Positions 9,482-18,944 are shown, counted from the stretch's first letter. The stretch is DNA of 64,000 nt from Ruminococcus sp. (GCA_017543335.1 JAFYGE010000024.1:1-64000), one strand, 5' to 3'. Numbers and translations: made by a program. The notes: generated from the letters alone by a model not told the origin.

Positions 9482-10975
9482 TCATATTCCAAGGGTTTTA
9501 AGAACATACTGCTTCTGATCCGCCTTATCTATAACGTCATTGAAACGCTCCGGCTTATTTTTGAGATCTGCAAGAGCAGCAGGAATATCGAGCTTTGAAA
9601 GCTCTGCGATTCTGTCGACCTTGCTGTACTCATCTATATCAGAAGTCTTGCCCTCAAGTGCCTCAAGAACTGCTGCACTGAATTTATAAGGGCTTGCTGT
9701 TGAAGCGATAACAGTCTTTGTAGTATCGCCTGTAGCCTCTCTGTAGTCGTTATACACCTTAACTGCAACTGCAGTATGAGTATCGCAGGTATATCCGTAC
9801 TTCTCGTAAATACCGTGGATAGTCTCTTTAGTCTGCTCGTCGTCGCAGTAACCTGCACAGAACTCCTCCTGAAGCTTAGCCTTGACATCAGCTGAAACTT
9901 CATACTTGCCCTCTGAAGCAAGCTTGCCGAACCACTCACGGATAACAGCATCATTTCTGTCTGTCATGAGGTAAAGAAGTCTTTCAAGGTTGCTGGAAAT
10001 GAGTATATCCATTGAAGGAGATACTGTTGCAAAGAATTTACGATTTCTGTCATACACACCAGTATTGATAAAGTCTGTAAGTACATTGTTGATATTTGAT
10101 GCACAGATGAGCTTATTTACCGGAACTCCCATGTGCTTTGCATAGTAAGCAGCGAGGATATTTCCGAAGTTTCCTGTTGGAACGACAATGTTTATCTTGT
10201 CGCCGAGCTTTATCTGCTCATCTTTAACAAGCTCAGCATAAGCTGAGATATAGTAAACTACCTGTGGCACAAGACGTCCCCAGTTAATGGAGTTTGCTGA
10301 TGAGAAAACGATGCCGTTGTCGCTGAGCTGCTTCTTGACATCCTCGTCAGTAAATATAGCCTTGACACCGTTCTGACAGTCGTCAAAGTTTCCTTTTATA
10401 GCACACACTCCGACATTTGAGCCTTCCTGAGTTTTCATCTGACGCTTCTGCATCGGACTTACACCGTCCTCAGGATAGAAAACAAGTATAGATGTACCCT
10501 CAACGTCCTTGAATCCCTCAAGAGCAGCTTTACCTGTATCGCCTGATGTAGCAACAAGAATAACTATCTTCTTATCGAGATTTATCTTCTTAGCAGAAGT
10601 TGTAAGGAAATAAGGGAGTATCTGAAGTGCCATATCTTTAAAGGCACAAGTTGGTCCATGCCAGAGTTCAAGCATATATGTTCCGTCAAAGAGATGAGCG
10701 AGTTCAGCAATGCTCTCGGTCTCAAAATTCTTTGTAGAATAGGCATTATCTGTACAGTAATGTATTTCAGCCTCTGTAAAGTCTGTAAGGTACTTGGAGA
10801 AAACGAACGCAGCTCTGTCGGCATATTTCATTTCGCCGACTGCCTTTATCTCTTCAAGTGAAAGCTGTGGTATGCTCTCAGGAACGAAAAGTCCGCCGTC
10901 AACAGAGATACCCTGAGTAATAGCCTCAGCACTGCTTACCTTCACATTGCTGTTTCTTGTGCTGTTATAGAACAT
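9482..10975 (-). CDS. thrC: Threonine synthase
   Basis: A PLP enzyme converting O-phosphohomoserine to threonine. At 497 residues it is the long form of the family. The PLP lysine lies in the conserved GPTCAFKDMALQ segment (~residue 110). ATSGDTGKAALEGF and the phosphate-binding VVPTGNFGN segment are present. The SD is AAAGGGTG. It follows yraN by 11 bases. No homoserine kinase or dehydrogenase gene is nearby in this window. Confidence 0.95.
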   Translation of the reverse strand: MFYNSTRNSNVKVSSAEAITQGISVDGGLFVPESIPQLSLEEIKAVGEMKYADRAAFVFSKYLTDFTEAEIHYCTDNAYSTKNFETESIAELAHLFDGTYMLELWHGPTCAFKDMALQILPYFLTTSAKKINLDKKIVILVATSGDTGKAALEGFKDVEGTSILVFYPEDGVSPMQKRQMKTQEGSNVGVCAIKGNFDDCQNGVKAIFTDEDVKKQLSDNGIVFSSANSINWGRLVPQVVYYISAYAELVKDEQIKLGDKINIVVPTGNFGNILAAYYAKHMGVPVNKLICASNINNVLTDFINTGVYDRNRKFFATVSPSMDILISSNLERLLYLMTDRNDAVIREWFGKLASEGKYEVSADVKAKLQEEFCAGYCDDEQTKETIHGIYEKYGYTCDTHTAVAVKVYNDYREATGDTTKTVIASTASPYKFSAAVLEALEGKTSDIDEYSKVDRIAELSKLDIPAALADLKNKPERFNDVIDKADQKQYVLKTLGI

Positions 10976-10986
10976 ATTATCACCCT

Positions 10987-11364
10987 TTAAAATATGAAAT
11001 TGTAGCCTGTTGTATCATAGGCATTAAAAATATAATCAATGCTGAGCACCTTATCTCCGTCGATGATGACTTGTGCGACATCAAACCGAGGCTGGAGCAT
11101 ACTCGGATGCTTGCAGCAATAATCAGCAGCTGTTTTAATAATAAGTCCACGTTTGCGTTTATTCACAGCCTCAAAACCGCTGACAAGGCTGTCCGGCTTA
11201 CGTGCTTTGACCTCCACAAACGCCAGAAAATCACCATTTTCGGCGATTATATCTATCTCACCGCCCTTTATGCGATAGTTACGGGCAGTGATCGTATATC
11301 CACGCTCGATAAGGTAAATGCAAACGCTGTCCTCACCAAGCTTACCTGTTTCACTTCTGGTCAT
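10987..11364 (-). CDS. yraN: YraN/UPF0102 family nuclease-fold protein
   Basis: About 125 residues from the ATG at 11364. An upstream in-frame start at 11469 lies deep inside rnhB and is unlikely. The family has a restriction-endonuclease-like fold. GKLGEDSVCIYLIERGY, RIKGGEIDIIAENGDFLAFVEVKARK supplies the E, D and ExK positions. The gene overlaps rnhB by 14 bases, so translation is probably coupled. The rnhB-yraN pairing is common in bacteria. Its role is unsettled; an accessory nuclease in DNA processing is inferred from the fold. Confidence 0.88.
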   Translation of the reverse strand: MTRSETGKLGEDSVCIYLIERGYTITARNYRIKGGEIDIIAENGDFLAFVEVKARKPDSLVSGFEAVNKRKRGLIIKTAADYCCKHPSMLQPRFDVAQVIIDGDKVLSIDYIFNAYDTTGYNFIF

Positions 11365-11974
11365 ATAATTTTTTAAGGAAAGTCCTGCGGTGAACATCGG
11401 ATATACCGTGTTCCGCCAACTTTTCGTAATGGAGCTTAGTACCATAGCCCTTATGCTGTTCAAAAGCATACTGCGGATACTTCACTGCAAGTTCCCTCAT
11501 ATAGCGGTCACGAGCGACCTTTGCAAGAACTGAAGCGGCTGAAATGGACGCTGAGGTCGCATCGCCCTTTATCACGTATCTTGCTTCGCAGTCGAGCTCC
11601 GGAATCTTATTGCCGTCTATCAGAGCAAGGTCAGGCTTCAAGCCAAGTCCCTCGACGGCTCTTTTCATGGCGAGCATAGTCGCATTGAGGATATTCATGC
11701 TGTCGATCTCCTGAACAGAAGCTGTAGCAATGCAGTAAGCATCAGCCCTGTCTCTGATAACATCAAAAAGCTCCTCACGACGCTTTTCAGATATTTTCTT
11801 GCTGTCATTGAGATAATCGATGAGTACACCGTCATTCAGCACTACTGCCGCAGCATAGACATCACCGGCAAGAGGACCTCTGCCCGCTTCGTCAACACCG
11901 CATATTATCGGGAATTCCCTGCGGAGTTCAGAATCATATTCAAAAAGCTCCTTATGCAATATCACTCTTGGCAT
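11351..11974 (-). CDS. rnhB: Ribonuclease HII
   Basis: A 207-residue enzyme that cuts RNA in RNA/DNA hybrids and removes single ribonucleotides from DNA. The first catalytic Asp-Glu is in CGVDEAGRGPLAG, the next Asp in ALIDGNKIPEL, and SVLAKVARDRYM is conserved. SD GGAG precedes the ATG by 5 bases. It overlaps the end of rbgA by 13 bases, and rbgA-rnhB-yraN is a familiar Firmicutes order. Confidence 0.96.
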   Translation of the reverse strand: MPRVILHKELFEYDSELRREFPIICGVDEAGRGPLAGDVYAAAVVLNDGVLIDYLNDSKKISEKRREELFDVIRDRADAYCIATASVQEIDSMNILNATMLAMKRAVEGLGLKPDLALIDGNKIPELDCEARYVIKGDATSASISAASVLAKVARDRYMRELAVKYPQYAFEQHKGYGTKLHYEKLAEHGISDVHRRTFLKKLYDQK

Positions 11975-12855
11975 GGCTGCTCCTTTTTAGGCGGTAATTC
12001 GAGAGTTATCCTGCCGAGCTTGCCGCTTCTGAACTCATCAAGAACGGTTATTGCAGCTCTTTCGGTATTTATCTCGCCGCCGGATATCATCATACCACGT
12101 TTTTTGCCTACTTTTTCCAGCAGGACAAGTCCGGTATCCTCTTCGTCAATATCTATCTTGTAGCGTTCTTTCAGAGATTGAGGATAATTCTCTGCCATGA
12201 ATTTCAAAAGCTTCATAGCAAGAGTCTCTATATCGAGTATATCGTCGCTTATAGCACCTGTAAACGCAAGACGTACAGCGACATCCTGATCTTCAAATTT
12301 AGGCCAGAGTACTCCGGGCATATCAAGAAGCTCGGTATTATTATCGAGTTTCACCCACTGCTTTGTACGGGTAACACCGGGTCTGTCCTCAACTTTTGCA
12401 CGTTTAGAGCCTGCGAGCCTGTTGATAAGCGATGACTTTCCGACATTTGGTATACCGACTATCATCAGTCTTACAGGAGCTCCTGTCATTCCGTGCTTTT
12501 CACGTTTTTCCATAAGTTCTTTAAGAACTTTATTTTTTATAGTGGGGAGCATATTTTTAAGTCCTTTGCCTGACTTGCAGTCAACTGCGATAGCTTCCGC
12601 ACCATTATTTCTGAAGTAATTTATCCACATCTGTGTTGCCTTATCGTCAGCAAGGTCGCATTTGTTCAGCAGTACGAGTCTCGGTTTACCGCTTGTCATG
12701 CGGTCCATTTCAGGATTCCGGCTGCTCAGCGGTGCTCTGGCATCGACTATCTCGGTCACAGCGTCCACAAGTTTTAGGTTAGCTGCGATAAGTCTTCTTG
12801 TCTTTGCCATATGGCCGGGAAACCACTGTATCTGCCTCATATCATTATTTTCCAA
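11962..12855 (-). CDS. rbgA: Ribosome biogenesis GTPase RbgA (YlqF)
   Basis: A 297-residue, circularly permuted GTPase needed for late 50S assembly. The WFPGHMAKTRR entry motif and G4 motif NKCD come before G1 GIPNVGKSSLIN and G3 DMPGVLWP, which is the permuted order of this family. The start is a TTG at 12855 with GGAGG 5 bases upstream. An ATG at 12840 (five residues later) is an alternative with a weaker SD. It sits between a signal peptidase gene and rnhB in a continuous run. Confidence 0.94.
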   Translation of the reverse strand: MENNDMRQIQWFPGHMAKTRRLIAANLKLVDAVTEIVDARAPLSSRNPEMDRMTSGKPRLVLLNKCDLADDKATQMWINYFRNNGAEAIAVDCKSGKGLKNMLPTIKNKVLKELMEKREKHGMTGAPVRLMIVGIPNVGKSSLINRLAGSKRAKVEDRPGVTRTKQWVKLDNNTELLDMPGVLWPKFEDQDVAVRLAFTGAISDDILDIETLAMKLLKFMAENYPQSLKERYKIDIDEEDTGLVLLEKVGKKRGMMISGGEINTERAAITVLDEFRSGKLGRITLELPPKKEQPCQE

Positions 12856-12871
12856 AGGTTCCTCCGTTTCT

Positions 12872-13480
12872 TCACTTCACACGGCCTATTTTATCGGTCG
12901 GTGATATACGGAACAATACTTTTCCAATTATGTCATCAACAGCCACAAAACCTATATCGGCAGAGCGGCTGTCTCTTGAATTTCTTCTGTTATCGCCCAT
13001 TACGAACACATAGCCTTCCGGAACAGTTACAGGGTATTTTTCTGAAAAAGCACCCTCGTCAAGATGAGTAAGGCCGCTTATGTAGTCCTCATGGTACTCT
13101 TCGCCGTCAACATAGACAACACCGTGTTCAAAATCGATGTCGACAGTTTGTCCCTCGCAGGCGATGACTCTTTTCACAAGAGTTCTTGTAAGTCCGGCTT
13201 CATGTACAAGTTCACCGTTATCATCTAACGTCACGGACTCTTTTATCCTCATAACGACCACATCTCCCTGATGTGCTTTATTGTAAAAATCGGTTATGAT
13301 GACCTTATCGTCCGGAGCGAGAGTATTCATCATCGACTCTCCCTGTATCGTTGTGATACGCAGAAAATAGGTGAATACAAGGCACACTGTCAGCAGTGTT
13401 GAAAAGAGCATCTCAATGAATCCGAGAACTGATTCAAGAGGCTCAGGCGGACTTTTTTTCAGTTTAGTTAGCAGACTCAT
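12872..13480 (-). CDS. lepB: Signal peptidase I (second of a tandem pair)
   Basis: A 202-residue membrane peptidase that removes signal peptides outside the membrane. One N-terminal membrane anchor (~20-42) is followed by catalytic Ser in QGESMMNTL, catalytic Lys in LVKRVIACEG and the MGDNRRNSRDSR box. Its first 17 bases overlap the end of the preceding signal peptidase gene, which implies translational coupling. The two copies differ substantially, so they are paralogues that may have different substrate preferences. Confidence 0.94.
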   Translation of the reverse strand: MSLLTKLKKSPPEPLESVLGFIEMLFSTLLTVCLVFTYFLRITTIQGESMMNTLAPDDKVIITDFYNKAHQGDVVVMRIKESVTLDDNGELVHEAGLTRTLVKRVIACEGQTVDIDFEHGVVYVDGEEYHEDYISGLTHLDEGAFSEKYPVTVPEGYVFVMGDNRRNSRDSRSADIGFVAVDDIIGKVLFRISPTDKIGRVK

Positions 13481-14192
13481 TTACTGAATTTCCAAGCAGC
13501 TTGAAATCCTTGATAGGCTGATATCTTACGATAGCCTTACCGTATATCTGATCCTTCTTTATAAGACCAACACCTGAGTTACGGCTGTCGGATGAATGCT
13601 CACGGTTATCGCCCATTACAAAATAGTAGCCGTCCGGAACTTTAAACGGATATTTACCGGAAAAAGCGTCCTCAGGCAGTGTCTGTGCGTCTGAAGCGAT
13701 ATATGGCTCATCGATCTCCTTGCCGTCGATGTAGACTTTTCCGTCTCTGAGGTCTATCTCCTGACCCGGAGTAGCTATAACTCTCTTGATTATGCACTCT
13801 TTAAGGCGGTTTCCGTCGATATTGACTTTAACAGGGTCACCATTTTCATCGATGTCGTAAGCGTAATCGTTATCAATAACGATAATATCGCCGTAATCGA
13901 TGCCAAAATATACAGTAGTCATCAATATCCTGTCTTTATCGATAAGTGTAGGGTTCATTGAGCCGCCCTCAACTCCGACAGGATGCAGGAAATATGTAAA
14001 TATCATAGCAATGACGAATATCGTTATAATAGTTGATTCTGCAATATCTACTACATCATCCAGAAGCTTCTGACCAAATGTCTTTGTTTTGACCGGAGCT
14101 GCTGCTTCTGTTTCCTCAGCAGTTACTTCTGTATCGGCTGTGCCGGTGCTGTTCTCCGGTTCTGTAGTATTTTTCAGCTCGTTATCTTCCAT
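13464..14192 (-). CDS. lepB: Signal peptidase I (first of a tandem pair)
   Basis: A 242-residue signal peptidase I. It has an acidic, low-complexity cytoplasmic N-terminus (~1-40), unlike the neighbouring copy, then a membrane anchor (~55-75). Catalytic Ser is in EGGSMNPTL, Lys in IIKRVIATPG, and the MGDNREHSSDSR box is intact. SD AGGAGG precedes the ATG. It is the first gene after the rplS terminator; I see no convincing own promoter in the 45-base gap, so read-through from rplS is possible. Confidence 0.94.
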   Translation of the reverse strand: MEDNELKNTTEPENSTGTADTEVTAEETEAAAPVKTKTFGQKLLDDVVDIAESTIITIFVIAMIFTYFLHPVGVEGGSMNPTLIDKDRILMTTVYFGIDYGDIIVIDNDYAYDIDENGDPVKVNIDGNRLKECIIKRVIATPGQEIDLRDGKVYIDGKEIDEPYIASDAQTLPEDAFSGKYPFKVPDGYYFVMGDNREHSSDSRNSGVGLIKKDQIYGKAIVRYQPIKDFKLLGNSVNESAN

Positions 14193-14238
14193 AGAATGAA
14201 GCCTCCTGACGTTTATATCTTAAATTATTAGTATGTAG

Positions 14239-14262
14239 CAAAAAAGGGACTTTAAGTCCCCA
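14239..14262 (-). terminator. Terminator downstream of rplS
   Basis: On the minus strand GGGACTT/AAGTCCC is followed by six T. A second hairpin CAGGCAG/CTGCCTG lies at 14279-14300, between rplS and this terminator. Confidence 0.85.
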
Positions 14263-14316
14263 GGGAATAGGATGAGTCAGGCAGCATGAAACTGCCTGAA
14301 CTCAATTTGCAACCTG

Positions 14317-14661
14317 TTAGCGGATCTGTTCCTTAACCTTAGCAGCCTTACCAACTCTGTCTCTGAGGTAATAAAGCTTAGCTCTGCGAACTTTACCACG
14401 TCTTACGATCTCAACCTTGTCAACAACAGGTGAGTGGAGAGGGAAAACTCTCTCGATACCGCAGCCGTGAGCTACACGTCTAACAGTAAATGTCTCGCTG
14501 ATACCGCCGTGCTTCTTAGCGATAACTGTTCCCTCGAATACCTGGATACGGCTCTTGTCGCCTTCCTTGATCTGTACGTGAACCTTGATAGTATCACCTA
14601 CATTAAACTGTGGAACATTTTCCTTCATGCTTGACTCGCTGATCAACTTAAGTGCATCCAT
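14317..14661 (-). CDS. rplS: Large ribosomal subunit protein L19
   Basis: A 114-residue ribosomal protein at the 30S-50S interface. It has the family core [50 protein letters not shown] and [23 protein letters not shown] lies close to the ATG. It has its own promoter (14880-14908) and a roughly 210-base structured leader, and is terminated before the signal peptidase genes. No trmD or rimM is adjacent. Confidence 0.98.
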   Translation of the reverse strand: MDALKLISESSMKENVPQFNVGDTIKVHVQIKEGDKSRIQVFEGTVIAKKHGGISETFTVRRVAHGCGIERVFPLHSPVVDKVEIVRRGKVRRAKLYYLRDRVGKAAKVKEQIR

Positions 14662-14873
14662 TTTTCATTTCCTCCTAAAATTTCCGGATATTCTTACCTG
14701 TTCCGCAAATTCCGTTCAGCATTCGGTATTTACAGAAAATACAATAACAACGTGCGTTTTGCACCAACGACCGCCTTAGCAGTCCACACAAGCAGCGGAC
14801 TATCCGATTTAATGTCTTTCGGCATTAACTCTCATTCATTATGACAAAATCATAACGAACGGACTTCAAATGC
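14662..14873 (-). promoter_or_regulatory. Leader RNA of rplS, candidate L19 leader
   Basis: The transcript from the promoter at 14880-14908 carries an untranslated leader of about 210 bases. It contains GTCCGC...GCGGAC-type pairing followed by CTGCTAAGGC (near 14768-14800) and further inverted repeats. Firmicutes rplS genes are known to have an autoregulatory L19 leader, and the position and elements fit. I could not check a covariance model. This also accounts for most of the gene-free stretch to 15036. Confidence 0.6.
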
Positions 14874-14879
14874 TTTTAT

Positions 14880-14908
14880 ATCATAACATACTTTAAGGAA
14901 AATTGCAA
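14880..14908 (-). promoter_or_regulatory. Promoter of rplS
   Basis: On the minus strand TTGCAA, a 17-base spacer, then TATGAT. Confidence 0.8.
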
Positions 14909-15035
14909 GAGTTTTTTTAAAAAAAGGGAAAAATATTTTTAGAATCATTCTTCACAAGCTGCCATGGCATCTTTTGGACATCTTTTTACTGTGCCGCAGT
15001 ACAAATCTGCTCATGTCACTTATGAATACAGGTTC

Positions 15036-15827
15036 TTATTTTCTCTCCAGAACTGCCATAGCTGCATGGTGGAGTATCTCAAATTCCGGCGGAGCTATTT
15101 TTTCAAGCAGAGCTTTATGCTCTTTTTCCCAGCTGTCTATCTCAGCCGGAGTCAAAGAAGCTCCGACACCACGGCAGGCTTTCATACGTCCGTTCCATGT
15201 CTCACGGGTAAACGGCATCATAAGGTCGTATTCTTCTCTTATCTCGATATTGAAATATTTTTCGGCTATCTCAGGTATATAGACCGGAGCTCTTTTGTAG
15301 CCGGCACCGGTCCATGTCGGATTATATTTAAGTACAAGTTCCTCACTTGCTCTTGCTACCTCATCTTCGTCAGGCACCCATGCCATAAAGAGGACAACAA
15401 GTTTTCCTCCATTTTTAAGCATCCTTGAAATATTCGGGATGACCTTGTCATAATCAAAATAGAAAAAGCACTGACAAGCTGTGATAACGTCAAATGAGCC
15501 GTCCGGGAAGTCAATATCCTCAGCCGGACTTGTTATGAACTTTATGTCCATATTGCTCTCAGCCGCAAGTCTTTTTGCCTGTTCTATCTGACCCTCTGAT
15601 ATATCAGCTCCCACCCAGTCAGCTCCAAAACTGTACATATTTCTTGGGAGAACCCCCGTACCTGTTCCGAGGTCGAGCACTTTCTGTCCTTTTATACAAA
15701 GTCCTCTTTCAACTACCTTATTATAGAATATTGGTGGGTAAATATCCCTGAATTTCGCATAATCCGAGGAAGCTCTTCCCCAGTCGAAAGCTTTTCCGCC
15801 GTCTATTTCTTTATTTATTATATCCAT
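15036..15827 (-). CDS. SAM-dependent methyltransferase, class I
   Basis: A 263-residue cytoplasmic methyltransferase. The SAM-binding glycine motif I is VLDLGTGTGVLPRN (~residues 49-62), followed by the acidic motif VGADISEGQ and the FDVITACQCFFYFD post-motif. The substrate is unknown. The C-terminal half is typical of methyltransferases acting on small molecules. It is the last gene of the run starting at 18944, starting 6 bases after the gene before it. I see no clear terminator after it. Confidence 0.85.
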   Translation of the reverse strand: MDIINKEIDGGKAFDWGRASSDYAKFRDIYPPIFYNKVVERGLCIKGQKVLDLGTGTGVLPRNMYSFGADWVGADISEGQIEQAKRLAAESNMDIKFITSPAEDIDFPDGSFDVITACQCFFYFDYDKVIPNISRMLKNGGKLVVLFMAWVPDEDEVARASEELVLKYNPTWTGAGYKRAPVYIPEIAEKYFNIEIREEYDLMMPFTRETWNGRMKACRGVGASLTPAEIDSWEKEHKALLEKIAPPEFEILHHAAMAVLERK

Positions 15828-15833
15828 TATTTC

Positions 15834-16496
15834 TTACCTGAAAACTGTATTATCTCCACAGAGTATTGCTCTTCGCACAAACTTTTCATCCTCAAACGGA
15901 TGTGCTCCGGATTTTTTCAATGCTTCAACAAAAAGTGTCGGGTTGTAGTTAGTCTGAGTTCCCGCAGGAAGTCTCATTATCATGTCGACCGACCTATCCG
16001 TCTTTTCACATCCGATTATTTCCATATCCGGCTTTATATCTACAGTTTTTATGCCTTTCTTAGTCTTTTTTTCAATAAGTATGCTCTCACCTGAAAGAAG
16101 TTTTTCAACATCTTTCATCAGCTCCTCAGGTTCATCAGTGACCATTGAGAAGCTATATTCTGCCTTAGCTATTGCGGTTATTTTGAGTTTCTGTTCTTCA
16201 ACGGACAGTATTCCCATGCCCTCAGGCATGACAGCGTTCAGTCTGTCACGTATCTCGTTCATTGACATATTATCATCAGTAATATTGAAATCGAGTATCT
16301 CACATTTGCTCTCGAATCCAAGAGACAGAGCAAGTGCAAATGCGTAATATGGGTGCGGATTAAAGCCCTCTGTATACCATATCGGAAGTCCGGAACGTCT
16401 GAATGTTCTCAGCATACAGCGGTTCAGGTCGAGGTGAGATATATATTTTGCTCTGCCTGTTTTCTCAAATACAGCTCTTACTCTCAGCAAAAACAT
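15834..16496 (-). CDS. TIGR03936/DUF2344 protein (radical SAM partner)
   Basis: A 220-residue protein of the DUF2344 family, recognised from RVRAVFEKTGRAKYISHLDL, RRSGLPIWYTEGFNPHP and the C-terminal EALKKSGAHPF. In Clostridia it regularly follows a TIGR03960 radical SAM gene, as here, where the two overlap by 13 bases. In other genomes the pair often precedes rng and rplU; neither is present here. The ATG at 16496 is only 2 bases from GGGAGG. A TTG two codons later (16490) has an ideal 8-base spacing and may be the true start. Function is not established. Confidence 0.88.
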   Translation of the reverse strand: MFLLRVRAVFEKTGRAKYISHLDLNRCMLRTFRRSGLPIWYTEGFNPHPYYAFALALSLGFESKCEILDFNITDDNMSMNEIRDRLNAVMPEGMGILSVEEQKLKITAIAKAEYSFSMVTDEPEELMKDVEKLLSGESILIEKKTKKGIKTVDIKPDMEIIGCEKTDRSVDMIMRLPAGTQTNYNPTLFVEALKKSGAHPFEDEKFVRRAILCGDNTVFR

Positions 16497-18328
16497 TCCC
16501 TCCCGACTTTCTTATTTACTCCGCATCCGGAGCATCTCAGGCGGCAGTTAGGTGTTGTGACCGCCTTGTGTGCCGTCTTGTTCTCACGTATAAGGAACTC
16601 CTTTGTGACCAGATAGTCAAGATGATCCCACGGGAGTATCTCATCGTAATCAAAGCGTCTGTTCGCATAAAATGACGTGTCAATGCCGCACTCATCGAAT
16701 GCTTCCATCCACTTATCGAAATTGAAGTATTCGTCCCAGCTGTCGAATTTACAGCCTTTCTTCCACGCTGTATATATAGCCTTGCAGAGCCTTCTGTCAC
16801 CCTTTGCGAGTATGACTTCAAGTCGGCTTACATTCGGATCATGGTAGCTTACCTTGACTTTTCTGCTCTTTACAGAATCCATGAGAAGCTTCTGTTTATG
16901 CTCTATCATTTCCTTTGTATCCTGAGGCTCAAACTGGAACGGAGTGAACGGTTTCGGCACAAAAGTAGCCACGCTTATCGAGATCTGAACTCCCCTGCCC
17001 TTTGGTCGGTTCTCAATACTGTAGAAAAGGTCGATGATCCTGTCTGCGAGGTCAGCGATACCTACAATATCCTCGTCAGTTTCGGTCGGAAGTCCCATCA
17101 TGAAGTACAGCTTGACCGACGTATATCCTCCGGCGAATGAGATGCGGCAGGTATTCATTATCTCCTCTTCGTTTACATTTTTGTTTATAACATCACGAAG
17201 TCTCTGAGTACCGCCCTCTGCTGCGAAAGTAAGTCCGCTTTTACGCACCTTCTTTATCTTTTCGAGAAGTGACTCTGAGAAATTGTCCACTCGAAGTGAA
17301 GGAAGTGAAAGATTGATCCTCTCCTTAGCCGTATAGTCTATCAGTTCAGTGAGCATCGGATCTATCTCTGAATGGTCGCTCGTACTCAGCGATGCAAGCG
17401 ACACTTCATCATAGCCTGTATTCTCGCACAGACATTTAGTCGACTTACATATAGTATCTGTATGCTTTTCACGGAATGGACGATATATAAATCCTGCCTG
17501 ACAGAATCGGCATCCTCTTATACATCCTCTGAGCACCTCAACAGATACTCGGTCGTGGACTATCTCTGTAAACGGAACAACAAAATTTTCCGGATAATAA
17601 ACGCTGTCGAGATCTTTTATTATTCTCTTTCTAACTACCTCCGGAGCTCCGTCTGTAACATTCATCTTTTTTATAGTACCGTCTTCGTTATACTCAAAAC
17701 TATAAAATCTCGGAACATAAATTCCCTCTATCTGGGCAGCAGCTCTCAGAAATTCGAGCTTAGTGCAGCCTTTTTGCTTCATTTCCCAGTACAGGTCCAT
17801 GAGTTCAAGGTTCACTTCCTCGCCCTCACCGAGAATGAATATATCAAAAAAGTCGGCAAGAGGCTCAGGATTACAGACACAAGGACCTCCGGCTACGACA
17901 ATATTCATCAGCTCGTCGCCACGCTCATCAGCAAACACAGGCAGTCCTGCGAGATCGAGCATATTCAGCACATTCGCATATGAAAGCTCGTACTGCATTG
18001 TAAATCCTATGAAATCGAACTCTTTGATAGGGTCAAGACTTTCGAGTGCATAGAGCGGAATGTCATTTTCACGCATTATAGCCTCAAAATCCTCACCCGG
18101 AGCATAGCAGCGTTCGCACCAGTAATTCTCACGCTCGTTCGTAAGTGAGTATAATATCTTCATTCCAAGATGAGACATACCTATATCGTATGTATCCGGA
18201 AAGCAGAATGCAAATCTGACATCTACCTTTGACTTGTCTTTTATGATGCTACCGACTTCTCCGCCGATATATCGTGAAGGCTTCTGCACTTCAAGGAGAT
18301 GTTTTTCAATTTTTTCCTTCAGCTCCAT
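16484..18328 (-). CDS. Radical SAM protein with B12-binding-like N-domain (TIGR03960)
   Basis: A 614-residue iron-sulfur enzyme. The N-terminal ~180 residues resemble a B12-binding Rossmann domain (FAFCFPDTYDIGMSHLGMK). The radical SAM domain has the CxxxCxxC motif in RGCIRGCRFCQAGFIYRP, which ligates the 4Fe-4S cluster. AAEGGTQRLRDVINKN and YFMMGLPTETDED are family segments. A cysteine-rich C-terminus (CRLRCSGCGVNKK) may bind another metal. SD GGAGGAAATT precedes the ATG. A role in RNA or ribosome modification is often suggested from context; I infer nothing firmer. Confidence 0.9.
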   Translation of the reverse strand: MELKEKIEKHLLEVQKPSRYIGGEVGSIIKDKSKVDVRFAFCFPDTYDIGMSHLGMKILYSLTNERENYWCERCYAPGEDFEAIMRENDIPLYALESLDPIKEFDFIGFTMQYELSYANVLNMLDLAGLPVFADERGDELMNIVVAGGPCVCNPEPLADFFDIFILGEGEEVNLELMDLYWEMKQKGCTKLEFLRAAAQIEGIYVPRFYSFEYNEDGTIKKMNVTDGAPEVVRKRIIKDLDSVYYPENFVVPFTEIVHDRVSVEVLRGCIRGCRFCQAGFIYRPFREKHTDTICKSTKCLCENTGYDEVSLASLSTSDHSEIDPMLTELIDYTAKERINLSLPSLRVDNFSESLLEKIKKVRKSGLTFAAEGGTQRLRDVINKNVNEEEIMNTCRISFAGGYTSVKLYFMMGLPTETDEDIVGIADLADRIIDLFYSIENRPKGRGVQISISVATFVPKPFTPFQFEPQDTKEMIEHKQKLLMDSVKSRKVKVSYHDPNVSRLEVILAKGDRRLCKAIYTAWKKGCKFDSWDEYFNFDKWMEAFDECGIDTSFYANRRFDYDEILPWDHLDYLVTKEFLIRENKTAHKAVTTPNCRLRCSGCGVNKKVGRECFC

Positions 18329-18342
18329 AATTTCCTCCGGTC

Positions 18343-18735
18343 TTATTTCATACTTTTATCCGTAAATCTCATTGGCATGAGATCAGCAAGCCTGTACCAA
18401 CCGTTTGAGAGCACAACTACAAGGTCGTCGCCGCAGAACTCGCTCAGCACTTGCAGACAGGCTCCGCACGGAGCACACGGCTTTGAAAAATCATTGTCGC
18501 CGCTTCCGGCTACAGCTATAGCCTTGAACTTCGTTACTCCCTCTGATACAGCCTTGAATACTGCTGTACGCTCTGCACAGTTAGTAAGAGAATAGGATGC
18601 ATTTTCTATGTTGCATCCTGTAAATATCTTTCCGTCCTCAGCAAGCAGGGCAGCTCCTACTTTAAAATGAGAGTACGGACTATATGATCTCTCAGCAGCT
18701 TTTACAGCCATGTCGAACAATTCGCCGTTAGTCAT
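18343..18735 (-). CDS. cdd: Cytidine deaminase
   Basis: A 130-residue zinc enzyme that deaminates cytidine and deoxycytidine to uridine forms in pyrimidine salvage. The zinc and proton-relay motifs are NCAERTAVFKA (Cys and catalytic Glu) and PCAPCGACLQVL (two Cys). YSPYSHFKVGAAL at the N-terminus binds nucleoside. Length is typical. It overlaps the DUF896 gene by 4 bases (ATGA) and is followed by the radical SAM gene after 14 bases. Confidence 0.96.
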   Translation of the reverse strand: MTNGELFDMAVKAAERSYSPYSHFKVGAALLAEDGKIFTGCNIENASYSLTNCAERTAVFKAVSEGVTKFKAIAVAGSGDNDFSKPCAPCGACLQVLSEFCGDDLVVVLSNGWYRLADLMPMRFTDKSMK

Positions 18736-18944
18736 CTTGCTCCGCCTTTCGCTTCAAGCTTACGCTTTTTTCCGTCCGGTCCGACTACGTATGTATTCTG
18801 TAACTGAGCAAGAAGATTTCCCGTAACCGAAGCTCTGTACTCGTTGCGAAGCTCAGTCTGCTCAGCTTTTTCAGCCTCTGTAAGACCTTCTGCTTTTGAT
18901 TTCCTTGCAAGTTCATTTATTCTGTCGATCTTTTTCTGATCCAT
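18732..18944 (-). CDS. DUF896 (YnzC/UPF0291) family protein
   Basis: A 70-residue helical protein. The conserved core RINELARKSKAEGLTEAEKAEQ and LRNEYRASVTGNLLAQLQNTYVV identifies DUF896, related to B. subtilis YnzC, which sits in an SOS-regulated operon. I see no LexA-like box here. It is the first gene of a five-gene minus-strand run and is divergent from the SDR gene at 19073. Confidence 0.9.
   Translation of the reverse strand: MDQKKIDRINELARKSKAEGLTEAEKAEQTELRNEYRASVTGNLLAQLQNTYVVGPDGKKRKLEAKGGAR

Noticed and set aside
14945..15010. Ferredoxin-like fragment reading CGTVKRCPKDAM on the minus strand after the methyltransferase gene
   Set aside because: Only about 22 codons between two stops, no start codon in frame and no SD. 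It could be a gene remnant but is too short to support.
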